NCBI GenBank assembly: GCA_020635275.1
Contig: JACKAA010000002.1
Coordinates: forward strand, 248,001 to 312,000
DNA: 64,000 bases
Source of the DNA: Ignavibacteriales bacterium
GTDB taxonomy: Bacteria > Bacteroidota > Ignavibacteria > Ignavibacteriales > Melioribacteraceae
Reading direction: 5' to 3'
Position 1 is the stretch's first letter; every line of letters starts with the position of its first letter. The notes beneath the pieces are model-generated. The model had not been told where the DNA came from, ran no database searches, and saw only the letters and a program-made list of their open reading frames with translations. Below are positions 56,431 through 64,000 of the stretch, in pieces. The position numbers were made by a program, and so were the translations under genes.

Positions 56431-56945
56431 TGTTTCTCCAACTGATTGGAAATTTCAAGAAATGATTTATAATCTGAATTACTGAATAGAACAAAAATTA
56501 CAGTCTTAATTTTAGGGAATTTCTTTAAATATTCCTCAATTGTTTGATATGCAATTTTTGAAGCTCGGTCAAAAGGGAATTCATAAACTCCGGTACTTAT
56601 TGCGGGAAATGCTATTGAATTAATATTATTTTTTTCAGCTAACTCCATTGATTTTTTATAACAGCTTTTAAGCAGTTCATCTTCACTATTATTGCCGCCT
56701 CGCCAAATTGGTCCAACAGTGTGAATTACAAATTTAGCTTTTAAATTATATCCTTTAGTAATTTTAGCCTCTCCGGTTTTACAACCATTTAATGCTCTGC
56801 ATTCTTCAAGAAGCTTAGGACCTGCGGTTCTGTGAATTGCACCATCAACTCCGCCACCGCCAAGCAGTGATTCATTTGCAGCATTTACAATTGCATCAAC
56901 TTCTAATTTTGTTATATCGCCTTGGATAATTTCTATTCTGTTCAT
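56427..56945 (-). CDS. Macro-domain protein (O-acetyl-ADP-ribose deacetylase, YmdB-like)
   Basis: A 172-residue single macro domain. VDAIVNAANESLLGGGGVDGAIH (split across 16-38) is the ADP-ribose-binding signature, and FPAISTGVYEFP is the second loop. The family removes ADP-ribose or acetyl groups from ADP-ribosylated or O-acetyl-ADP-ribose substrates. It is translationally coupled to the secreted hydrolase downstream, an unusual partner. Confidence 0.92.
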   Translation of the reverse strand: MNRIEIIQGDITKLEVDAIVNAANESLLGGGGVDGAIHRTAGPKLLEECRALNGCKTGEAKITKGYNLKAKFVIHTVGPIWRGGNNSEDELLKSCYKKSMELAEKNNINSIAFPAISTGVYEFPFDRASKIAYQTIEEYLKKFPKIKTVIFVLFSNSDYKSFLEISNQLEKQ

Positions 56946-56962
56946 AACAAATCAAATTATAT

Positions 56963-57038
56963 GTCATTCCCGCAAAAGCGGGAATCAAGGTTACTAATTA
57001 TAGATTCCGGATAATTACTACGTAATTTCCAGAATGAC
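56963..57038. repeat. Palindromic repeat, GTCATTCCCGC type
   Basis: The ends GTCATT and AATGAC are inverted, with an internal CCCGC-AAAA-GCGGG hairpin. Different from the element after enolase but of the same general kind. Confidence 0.6.
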
Positions 57039-57101
57039 AAGTTGAAAATTTATTTCGAAGCAATCTAATAAATTTATGAAATTACTTCGCTTTGCTCGTA
57101 A

Positions 57102-57884
57102 TTACACAATTTTTTTATTTAAAATTTCTATCACTTCTTTATGAATATTTGGAGTGGCCGCAATAATACTATTTCCCTTTGTTGCATCATTTCCTTGGTA
57201 ATCTGTAATAATTCCGCCAGCCCCTTTTATAATTGGAATTAACACCATAGAATCCCAAACGTTCATAATCGGATCAATCATAATTTGTGCATAACCAGTT
57301 GCAACTAAATAATAACCGTAACAATCTCCCCACATTCGGTAAAGTTTTACTTTTTTAATCAAATTTTCAAACTTTTTTAAATTTTGATATTTCTCAAAAG
57401 TTAAATGATCGGTTGTCAGCAAAACTGATTCCTTTAATGAATTGACATCTTTTATCTTAACTAAATTATCATTTAAATAAGTCTGTTTGTTATCGCCAAT
57501 TAAAAATTCTTTTAAAATTGGTTGATGAAAAACTCCCAATACTGGTTTGCCTTTCTTTAGTAATGCAATTAAGGTTCCAAAAGTAATTGTTCCGCAAACA
57601 AAACTTTTGGTACCGTCAATTGGATCTAAAAGCCATTGATATTCTGCTCCTTCATTATGCTGACCAAATTCTTCTCCTAAAATCCCATGATCTGGATATT
57701 CATTCATAATCATTTCACGTAATTTTTCTTCAGTCGATTTATCCGCAATTGTAACTGGAGATGAATCTGCTTTTGTTTCAATTGAAATATTGCTTCTAAA
57801 ATATTTGCGAATAATTTTACCGCTAACATCAGTCATTTTTTCACAAAAATTTGAATATTCTAAAATTTCATTTTTGTCTAACAC
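57102..57884 (-). CDS. Inositol-monophosphatase-family phosphatase (HisN-like)
   Basis: A 260-residue IMPase-fold enzyme: GEEFG, the metal motif LLDPIDGTKSF and the late VWDSMVLIPIIKGAGG are present. The closest functional group by eye is histidinol-phosphatase HisN, but an inositol or PAP phosphatase cannot be excluded; no histidine genes are near. Confidence 0.9.
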   Translation of the reverse strand: MLDKNEILEYSNFCEKMTDVSGKIIRKYFRSNISIETKADSSPVTIADKSTEEKLREMIMNEYPDHGILGEEFGQHNEGAEYQWLLDPIDGTKSFVCGTITFGTLIALLKKGKPVLGVFHQPILKEFLIGDNKQTYLNDNLVKIKDVNSLKESVLLTTDHLTFEKYQNLKKFENLIKKVKLYRMWGDCYGYYLVATGYAQIMIDPIMNVWDSMVLIPIIKGAGGIITDYQGNDATKGNSIIAATPNIHKEVIEILNKKIV

Positions 57885-57948
57885 TAAAAACCTCTCTATA
57901 ATTTTGTACTTTACTTTTCTTATTATTAGGTAGTAAAATAAATTATTT

Positions 57949-58917
57949 ATGAAACTTTTAGAAGCAACTAAAGAAAATATTAATCATTCTGTAGAAGTTT
58001 TAAAAGCTGGCGGACTTGTTGCCTTTCCAACTGAAACAGTTTATGGTCTGGGAGCCGATGGATTGAACGATATTGCTGTTTCCAAAATATTTGAAGCTAA
58101 ACAGCGCCCTAGTTTTAATCCCTTAATATTGCATGTTTCATCAATAGAAATGCTGAATGATATTGCAGAATTTTCAAATGAAAAAATTTTGCGTTTAGCA
58201 GAAAAATTTTGGCCCGGACCATTAACGTTTATTTTGAAAAAAAAAGACATTGTTCCATACATAGTTACATCTGGCTTGGAAACAGTGGCTGTTAGAATGC
58301 CTGACAATAAAATTGCGTTAGAACTCATTAATAAATTGGGAAAACCAATTGCTGCACCGAGTGCTAACAGTTTTAGTAAACTTAGTCCAACAAAAGCTGA
58401 ACATGTGGCGAAACAATTAGGCGATAAAGTTGATGTAATTTTAAATGGAGGAAATTGCAATGTTGGAGTTGAATCAACTATTATTGAAGTTACAAATGAT
58501 TCACAAATTTTACTTAGACCAGGTGGAGTTGCAAAAGAGGAAATTGAAAAATTGATTGGTGAACTTTCTGAATCTAAATTTAATTCTGATTCTCCAAATT
58601 CTCCAGGACAATTAAAAATTCATTATGCACCTAACATCCCTATTTATTTTTATGATGAAGAAAAATTAAAATTATTTGTGAATAAAAGAATTGGCGGAAT
58701 ATTTTTTAATGAAGTTAAAGATGAAAAGAAGTTTACTGATTTAAAGCTACTTTCTGCAAAAGGGGATCTACATGAAGCTGCCGCTAATTTATTTTCCTAT
58801 TTGCATGATATGGAAAATTTGGATTTGGATATTATACTCGTTGAACCAATTGAAAAAATCGGGTTAGGCGCTGCAATTATGGATAGGTTATCCAAGGCTG
58901 TTAATAAATTTATATGA
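57949..58917 (+). CDS. sua5: Threonylcarbamoyl-AMP synthase, two-domain Sua5 type
   Basis: A 322-residue protein with an N-terminal YrdC domain (GGLVAFPTETVYGLGADG, KQRPSFNPLILHV, APSANSFSKLSPT) and a C-terminal Sua5 domain after SPGQLKIHYAPN. It makes the threonylcarbamoyl adenylate for the t6A37 base of tRNAs reading ANN codons. Divergent from the phosphatase gene. Confidence 0.95.
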   Translation: MKLLEATKENINHSVEVLKAGGLVAFPTETVYGLGADGLNDIAVSKIFEAKQRPSFNPLILHVSSIEMLNDIAEFSNEKILRLAEKFWPGPLTFILKKKDIVPYIVTSGLETVAVRMPDNKIALELINKLGKPIAAPSANSFSKLSPTKAEHVAKQLGDKVDVILNGGNCNVGVESTIIEVTNDSQILLRPGGVAKEEIEKLIGELSESKFNSDSPNSPGQLKIHYAPNIPIYFYDEEKLKLFVNKRIGGIFFNEVKDEKKFTDLKLLSAKGDLHEAAANLFSYLHDMENLDLDIILVEPIEKIGLGAAIMDRLSKAVNKFI

Positions 58918-58953
58918 TGGTCATCTTTCTCCTGTATTAGAAAATCTTATTGA

Positions 58954-58999
58954 GGTTGTTTCGATACATTCCGAACTCTTTTCGGAAGGTATCGAAGCC
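58954..58999. terminator. Long hairpin between convergent genes, probably a repeat acting as a terminator
   Basis: TTCGATAC...TTCCGAA pairs with TTCGGAA...GTATCGAA around a short loop; the plus strand continues into ATATTTTTT. It could stop both converging genes. The TTTCGATAC/GTATCGAA form is a third repeat type in this window. Confidence 0.55.
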
Positions 59000-59006
59000 A
59001 TATTTT

Positions 59007-59615
59007 TTACTCCAAGACTACCAAATGTGAAGTCTGGGGTTGGTTTTTGATTTCATTTACAATTTTAAGATTTGCTTCTTTGACTAAAGAATAAATTCCG
59101 CCATTTTTTACAAAATTTTTAAAATTATTATAGTGATCACTTCCGGCTAAATATTCAACAACAATATTTATTCCACCCCAAAAAGATTTGGGTGCAGGAA
59201 CAAAATAATCTCCAATAATTATTTTTTCTGATACTTCTTTCAATTCTAACAGTAATTTAACTCTTTCAGATTCCGGCATTTCATGAATTACATAAGTTAA
59301 AACCGCATAATCAAATTTTTGCGGAATTATTTTCTTTACAGATTTTGCATCACCGTGAAAGAATTTGACATTTTGGTGATTTATACTTTTTTTCGATAAT
59401 GCCACGCTAATATTTTTCGAAGATAAATCAATTCCAACAATTTCATTGCAATGATCAGAAAGCTGAAATGCTAATCTTCCGGTCCCGCAGCCAACATCCA
59501 GCACATTACTGTTTTCCGGAATAATATTTTTGATGTGAGTAAAAATTCTATCTTGGTTTGGAGCAATTATTTTATCATAAAATTTACCATCATACCAATG
59601 CTTTTTATTATTCAT
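59007..59615 (-). CDS. Class I SAM-dependent methyltransferase
   Basis: A 202-residue protein with motif I VLDVGCGTGRLAF (39-51), a second block GIDLSSKN and HEMPESER. Substrate unknown. It follows the TauE/SafE gene by three bases on the same strand. Confidence 0.9.
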   Translation of the reverse strand: MNNKKHWYDGKFYDKIIAPNQDRIFTHIKNIIPENSNVLDVGCGTGRLAFQLSDHCNEIVGIDLSSKNISVALSKKSINHQNVKFFHGDAKSVKKIIPQKFDYAVLTYVIHEMPESERVKLLLELKEVSEKIIIGDYFVPAPKSFWGGINIVVEYLAGSDHYNNFKNFVKNGGIYSLVKEANLKIVNEIKNQPQTSHLVVLE

Positions 59616-59618
59616 TTA

Positions 59619-60368
59619 TTAGAAACCCACAAGAAGTTCAAACGACATAATTATAATGGCAATTATTAAAAATATTTTAATTACTTTTTCGCCCTTTTTT
59701 ACAGCAACTTTAGCTGCCCACCAAGCTCCAAGTCCATTACCGGAGGCAAGACTTAAACCATAAAACCAATTTACATTATTTGTATAAATGAATATCAGCA
59801 AAGCAGGTATTGTATAAATTAGTACAATAACAATTTTATGAAAATTTACATAAACTAAATTAAGTTTAAGTATATGATGCAAAGTAATCATTAGCAGAAA
59901 TCCAATTCCTACTTGTATAAATCCGCCATAAAATCCAAGTGCAAACATTGCTGGGTAAATTGCCCAAGGTAATTTTTCCTTAATTTTATCAATCAAAATA
60001 TCCTTTGAATTTGGTACAAGCATTGAAATTACAATACCAATCATAACAACGCCAAGAATTTTTTCAAACAGAGCATTCTCAATTTTGGTTGAATAAAATG
60101 CACCTATAATTGCTCCAGGCAAGGTGATAAGTGCTAATTTAAGACTTAATCTCATTTGGCTAACATTCTGCTTCCTAAACGAAATGGTGCCAAAAATACT
60201 TTGAGATAATATTCCTATTCTGTTTGATCCATTCGCAACTGGAGCATCGAGTCCTAAAAATATTAAAACGGGCAGAGTTAATGTTGAGCCGCCTCCGGCC
60301 ATAACATTTATAAAACTTGTTACAATACCAAGCACAAATAAAAGTGGTACAGCTAAATAATCTGGCAT
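59619..60368 (-). CDS. TauE/SafE-family membrane transporter
   Basis: A 249-residue protein with about eight helices. FINVMAGGGSTLTLPVL in the first repeat and GFYGGFIQVGIGFLLM in the second are the two family signatures. Members export sulfite or sulfonates or act as general anion permeases. Confidence 0.92.
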   Translation of the reverse strand: MPDYLAVPLLFVLGIVTSFINVMAGGGSTLTLPVLIFLGLDAPVANGSNRIGILSQSIFGTISFRKQNVSQMRLSLKLALITLPGAIIGAFYSTKIENALFEKILGVVMIGIVISMLVPNSKDILIDKIKEKLPWAIYPAMFALGFYGGFIQVGIGFLLMITLHHILKLNLVYVNFHKIVIVLIYTIPALLIFIYTNNVNWFYGLSLASGNGLGAWWAAKVAVKKGEKVIKIFLIIAIIIMSFELLVGF

Positions 60369-60513
60369 ATTATTTTATATTATAAATTAACTTAAAGAAT
60401 GTTTTAAATTTATAAAAAGACTTAAACTTTTTACTGAAATAAAATTGAAAAGTGTTATTATCTTATAATTTTAATTATTATTCCACTCAAAATTTTTGGG
60501 ATATGGAAATATC

Positions 60514-61137
60514 ATGAATTATATAGAAATTATTGGATACATTGGATCTGCATTGGTTGCAATTTCATTAATGATGAAAAACATTTATTATCTGCGTAGA
60601 ATAAATTTAATTGGTGCGGCAACCTTTGCAACTTACGGTTTACTAGTCGGCGCAATTCCGGTATTTATTCTAAACAGTTTTATATCACTTGTAGATATAT
60701 ACTACATTATTGAAATGAAAAAGAAAAAAGAATACTTCACACTTCTTCCAATTGAAAAATCAGACTCAGCTTTGCTTCTAAAGTTCTACAATTTTTATAA
60801 GTCAGATATTTATAAATTTTTCCCAAAATTTGATATTCATCAAATAGATGAAGATAAAAGTTTTTTTATTCTTAGAAATTTAATCCCCGTAGGACTTTTT
60901 GCTTACAAAGAAATAAATAAAAATGAAATTCTGATTGAACTTGATTACGCTATACCAGATTACAGAGATTTAAAAAATGCACGATTTGTATATTTTGCAC
61001 AATCTCAGCATTTTCTAAAGAAGGGATATAAAATTTTAAAAGCTGAGACTGATGTTGTTGTTCATAAAAAGTATTTATTAAAAATAGGATTTAAGAATTT
61101 ATCAAATAATTCAAATCAATTTGTAAAAAATATTTAG
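60514..61137 (+). CDS. YgjV-like membrane domain fused to a GNAT-like domain
   Basis: The ATG at 60514 is preferred to an in-frame TTG at 60496, because the YgjV domain begins there. About 75 residues form three helices (IGYIGSALVAISLMMK, ATFATYGLLVGAIPV), followed by a soluble part of about 125 residues (IELDYAIPDYRDL, HFLKKGYK, HKKYLLKIGFK) with the look of a GNAT acetyltransferase. The fusion is known from related bacteria. Role unknown. Confidence 0.8.
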   Translation: MNYIEIIGYIGSALVAISLMMKNIYYLRRINLIGAATFATYGLLVGAIPVFILNSFISLVDIYYIIEMKKKKEYFTLLPIEKSDSALLLKFYNFYKSDIYKFFPKFDIHQIDEDKSFFILRNLIPVGLFAYKEINKNEILIELDYAIPDYRDLKNARFVYFAQSQHFLKKGYKILKAETDVVVHKKYLLKIGFKNLSNNSNQFVKNI

Positions 61138-61953
61138 CTAAGAAGATAATTCTTTAATAGCTCTATTCAGAAAAGTTGGAATAACAGTATTTCTTGTTAA
61201 TGTAATATTTTCAGGATTTTCTAAATGATCGAGCATTTCCTTTAATTTTTTTTCACCGTACTCATCAATAACTTGCTGCTGTCTTTCCTTTTGTCCAAAG
61301 TGATGAGCCATACTTGCAATATCGGCTTCCGGGTGAAATTGAGTTCCAATTATTTCATTTGAAATTCGAACAGCCATCATCGCTCTTGGTAAATCAACAT
61401 GGGGTCGCAATTTTTCAATTGAGATTAATTTTGCACCTAATTCACTAAAAACTTTTTTATTTGGATTTATAACTTGCCATGATCTAAAATCAGCACCATA
61501 AAATATATCTGGTAAACCATTAAGAATATTATCTAATCGGCCTATTTCTGTTTTATGGACAGGTACAATTCCAAATGATTTTGAGCGGCGTTCTATAACA
61601 TCACCTATCTGAAAATATCTTGCCATAATTTGAAATGAGTGGCAAATATAAAGAACATATTTTTTTCTGTTGCTGTTTTGATTATTTGTCCAAATTTTAT
61701 CCATTAATTGAAAATATTTTTTCTCCCATTTTGTTCCCTCGCCATCAAAAGGATCTCCAGGACCACCGGAAGAAATATAAATATCGTAATCTGCATTTGG
61801 AACTTCGTTCTTATTTCTTGATTCATAAATATTATAATTTAAATCAACAGCAGTATTTTTTTCATTCGTTTCATTAAGAATATCTTTAATGCATCTCATT
61901 CCTTGGTTTTCTTCGCCATTGTATAAATCAATTATTGCAATCTTTATATTCAA
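61138..61953 (-). CDS. Class I glutamine amidotransferase-like protein
   Basis: A 271-residue GATase-1 protein with nucleophile Cys104 (YICHSFQ) and His207/Glu209 (TQFHPEAD); SGGPGDP forms the oxyanion strand. No synthetase domain is attached, so its partner or substrate is unknown. Its stop codon abuts that of the convergent YgjV gene. Confidence 0.88.
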   Translation of the reverse strand: MNIKIAIIDLYNGEENQGMRCIKDILNETNEKNTAVDLNYNIYESRNKNEVPNADYDIYISSGGPGDPFDGEGTKWEKKYFQLMDKIWTNNQNSNRKKYVLYICHSFQIMARYFQIGDVIERRSKSFGIVPVHKTEIGRLDNILNGLPDIFYGADFRSWQVINPNKKVFSELGAKLISIEKLRPHVDLPRAMMAVRISNEIIGTQFHPEADIASMAHHFGQKERQQQVIDEYGEKKLKEMLDHLENPENITLTRNTVIPTFLNRAIKELSS

Positions 61954-62061
61954 TTTTGACCTTCATATTTTTTAAAAAACGGAATATAAATATAGAGATT
62001 AACTATTTATTCTACTAAATCAGTTTGCAATTCATTATTTTCAAATAAAAAAATAAAAAAT

Positions 62062-62268
62062 ATGAGTGATGTTTGTAAATGTGGATATGACATTAATCAT
62101 CCTAAAGTTATTCATAAAAGTGAATATTCAAAATTTGGATGGTTCCTTTTTACAATTTTAGGATTAAGTGCAAAGCCAAAAAAAGTTACATTTATTTGTT
62201 CAGATTGCAACCAAACGATTAGTATAACAAGCGATCCAAAAATTCTGCAAAAATTTATTGGAAGATAA
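62062..62268 (+). CDS. Small zinc-ribbon-like protein
   Basis: A 68-residue protein with a CxC pair near the N-terminus (Cys5, Cys7) and a CxxC pair (Cys46, Cys49) that could bind one zinc. A hydrophobic stretch (GWFLFTILGL) lies between. Function unknown. Confidence 0.75.
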   Translation: MSDVCKCGYDINHPKVIHKSEYSKFGWFLFTILGLSAKPKKVTFICSDCNQTISITSDPKILQKFIGR

Positions 62269-62323
62269 ATAATTATATTTTTTATTATAAATTTGAATTT
62301 TAGCTATACAATTGGAGTAAATT

Positions 62324-63514
62324 ATGTCAAACCAAATGATATTAGAAAAACAAAAGCAAGCCGCAGAAATTTTACATGAAAAAAACATTGATATGTGGAT
62401 GACGTTTGTTCGTGAAACCGGAAATATAAAAGATCCGATGATGGATATGATTGTTGGTACCGGTGCAACTTGGCATTCAGCATTTATAATTACAAAAGAT
62501 GGTGATACTACTGCTGTTATTGGCTCTCTAGAAGAAGCAAATATGAAAACAGTAGGGACATTTAAAAATATTGTGCCCTATTTAAAGTCGGTTAAGGAAG
62601 ATTTAATAAAGGTTTTAGAGAAATATAATCCTAACAAAATTGCAATAAATTATTCACGTAATTCAAGTTTAGCTGATGGTTTAACACATGGAGTTTATTT
62701 AGAATTATTGGATATTTTAAAAGATACACCTTACGCGGAAAGATTTGTTTCATCTGAAGAAATTGTTGCAGCATTACGTGGTAGAAAATCTCAGACAGAA
62801 GTTGACCTTATTAAAGAAGCAATTAAAGAAACACTAGTAATTTTCAATGAAGTTACTGATTTTATTGAAGTTGGCAAAAGTGAAATAGATGTTGCCAATT
62901 TTGTTAAATCTAAAGTTAAAGAACGCGGATTTGAAATGGCATGGGATGAAGAACATTGTCCGGCTGTTTTTACCGGGCCGGATACGGCTGGCGCTCACTC
63001 CGGACCAACAGATAAAAAAATTGAGAAAGGTCACGTTATTAATATGGATTTTGGTGTTAAGATAAATGGATATTGCTCAGATCTTCAAAGGACTTGGTAT
63101 GTTTTAAAAGATGGAGAAACTGAAGCACCTGCCGAAGTATTGAAAGGATTTAATGTAATTAAAGATGCAATCATAATGTCTGGTGAAGCAATGATTCCGG
63201 GAAAACAAGCTTGGGAAATTGATAATGTTGCAAGAAGTTATATTGCTGAAAATGGTTATGAAGAATATCCTCACGGATTAGGTCACCAAGTTGGGAGAGT
63301 TGCTCATGATGGCGGTTCTTTAATGGGGCCCAAATGGGAAAGGTATGGCAATCTTCCTTACTTGCCTTTAGAAGTTGGGAATGTTTTTACTATTGAACCT
63401 CGACTAACAATTAAAGGATACGGAATTGCAACAATGGAAGAAATTGTTTGGGTAAGAGAAAATGGTGTTGAATATTTATCTAAACCACAGACTGAGATTT
63501 ATCTTATTAAATAA
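62324..63514 (+). CDS. M24-family metallopeptidase (Xaa-Pro aminopeptidase-like)
   Basis: A 396-residue protein. The N-terminal creatinase-like half is followed by the pita-bread domain, with metal ligands in INMDFGVKINGYCSD, HGLGHQVG and the two late glutamates (FTIEPRL, ATMEEIVW). GAHSG lies in the substrate region. Probably a cytoplasmic prolidase-type dipeptidase. Confidence 0.94.
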   Translation: MSNQMILEKQKQAAEILHEKNIDMWMTFVRETGNIKDPMMDMIVGTGATWHSAFIITKDGDTTAVIGSLEEANMKTVGTFKNIVPYLKSVKEDLIKVLEKYNPNKIAINYSRNSSLADGLTHGVYLELLDILKDTPYAERFVSSEEIVAALRGRKSQTEVDLIKEAIKETLVIFNEVTDFIEVGKSEIDVANFVKSKVKERGFEMAWDEEHCPAVFTGPDTAGAHSGPTDKKIEKGHVINMDFGVKINGYCSDLQRTWYVLKDGETEAPAEVLKGFNVIKDAIIMSGEAMIPGKQAWEIDNVARSYIAENGYEEYPHGLGHQVGRVAHDGGSLMGPKWERYGNLPYLPLEVGNVFTIEPRLTIKGYGIATMEEIVWVRENGVEYLSKPQTEIYLIK

Positions 63515-63542
63515 GTCGATAATTTTTATATATAGGCAAAAT

Positions 63543-63567
63543 AAATGCCGGATAACTTCCGGCATTT
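63543..63567. terminator. Terminator-like hairpin between convergent genes
   Basis: AAATGCCGGA pairs exactly with TCCGGCATTT around a 5-base loop. The T-run is short on both strands, so termination is likely but not certain. Confidence 0.6.
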
Positions 63568-63572
63568 AAAGA

Positions 63573-64000
63573 TTAAATTATTTCTAATATTTTCCAATCT
63601 CTTGGTAATATCTCAATTTCAACTTCACTTTGATCAATTATATATTTTTCATTTGACAGTAAATCTGTTGTTGAGTTTTTCTTTAATATTTGAGGCATTT
63701 TTAATTTTATCTTTTGCGGTTCTGTAGATTTATTCAACACAACCAAAATTCTTTCATTAAAATCTGATCTTAAATATGCATAAATATTTTCGTCAGCTTG
63801 TAAAGTATAGAAATCGCCGTATCTAAGTGCAGAGTGTTCTTTACGAATATTCACAATTTTTGAAACTTCTTTCAAAGTGTTTTTTTCATTTTCACTTAGC
63901 TGTTCATCAAATCGCATCATTCTTCTATTATCGGGATCAGAAGCACCACTCATTCCAAATTCACTTCCATAATAAATAACTGGTAAACCGGGTATTGTAT
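63573..64000 (-). CDS. GH13 alpha-amylase-family protein, C-terminal part (5' end beyond window)
   Basis: The frame is open from the right edge (TIPGLPVIYYGSEFG), so the ATG at 63953 is internal and not the start. It has the GH13 block GLPVIYYGSEFGMSG then DPDNRRMMRF, and ends in the C-terminal beta domain (VLNKSTEPQKIKL). It is the last 142 codons of an amylase-like glycosidase that is mostly outside the window; secretion cannot be judged. Confidence 0.9.
   Translation of the reverse strand, partial: TIPGLPVIYYGSEFGMSGASDPDNRRMMRFDEQLSENEKNTLKEVSKIVNIRKEHSALRYGDFYTLQADENIYAYLRSDFNERILVVLNKSTEPQKIKLKMPQILKKNSTTDLLSNEKYIIDQSEVEIEILPRDWKILEII

Noticed and set aside
1..64000. CRISPR arrays, prophage, IS elements, toxin-antitoxin or restriction genes
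   Set aside because: None was seen on either strand.

Overview
The window looks like a chromosome segment of a low-G+C member of the Bacteroidota, most likely the Ignavibacteria/Ignavibacteriales. The evidence is strongly A/T-rich DNA, Lys/Asn/Ile-rich proteins, and several secreted proteins that either end in a type IX secretion (T9SS) sorting domain with the YPNPFNP motif or carry Ig, LamG, FN3, lamin-tail, CotH and dockerin modules. This placement is inferred from the sequence alone.

Region 1 (1-5305, minus strand) holds two large secreted proteins. The first is cut by the left edge and starts with GTG; it has a repeated Ig-LamG unit followed by FN3. The second has an SGNH esterase domain, then Ig, LamG and two FN3 domains and a T9SS tail. 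Both lie directly downstream of, and probably share transcription with, region 2.

Region 2 (5318-24613, minus strand) is a long, tightly packed exopolysaccharide (EPS) operon. Its genes encode a VpsJ-like or alpha/alpha-toroid protein, a UDP-glucuronate 4-epimerase-like protein, six GT4 glycosyltransferases, an O-antigen ligase/polymerase, a PHP-like metal hydrolase, an asparagine synthase, a GlpD-like FAD enzyme, an NAD-dependent epimerase, a polysaccharide pyruvyltransferase, a hexapeptide acetyltransferase and an LPG-synthase-type membrane protein.

Region 3 (24835-34589, mostly plus strand) contains three secreted proteins: a parallel beta-helix protein with a dockerin, a CotH/lamin-tail protein, and a NodB-like deacetylase. 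All three share a C-terminal module of about 120 residues. A glycosyltransferase-like gene and an acetyltransferase sit between them. A 980-bp gap follows. It holds a perfect CRP-type palindrome, a minus-strand terminator hairpin, a hairpin that covers the start codon of a 51-residue signal-peptide ORF, and a partial copy of a dispersed palindromic repeat.

Region 4 (35571-48729, plus strand) is the second half of the EPS system: two paralogous GT2 enzymes (the second lacks the DxD motif), a GT-C enzyme, another GT2, a Wzx-type flippase, a carbamoyltransferase with an SxtJ-like partner, a polyprenyl-phosphate sugar transferase, a mini-SLBB protein and a Wzc-type tyrosine autokinase. Together regions 2 and 4 supply a nearly complete Wzx/Wzy-type pathway: priming, chain assembly, flipping, polymerisation, chain-length control and decoration by acetyl, pyruvyl and carbamoyl groups. 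Region 3 and the SGNH protein may modify or bind the exported polymer. A terminator and tRNA-Arg(CCT) mark the right border.

Region 5 (48784-64000) is ordinary chromosome with one more large T9SS protein (Ycf48-like propeller). It also encodes enolase, an EamA transporter, a beta-lactamase-fold serine hydrolase coupled to a macro-domain protein, an IMPase-family phosphatase, Sua5, a methyltransferase, a TauE/SafE transporter, a YgjV-GNAT protein, a GATase-1 protein, a small zinc-ribbon-like protein, an M24 peptidase and the C-terminal end of a GH13 amylase. Several different palindromic intergenic repeats occur here.
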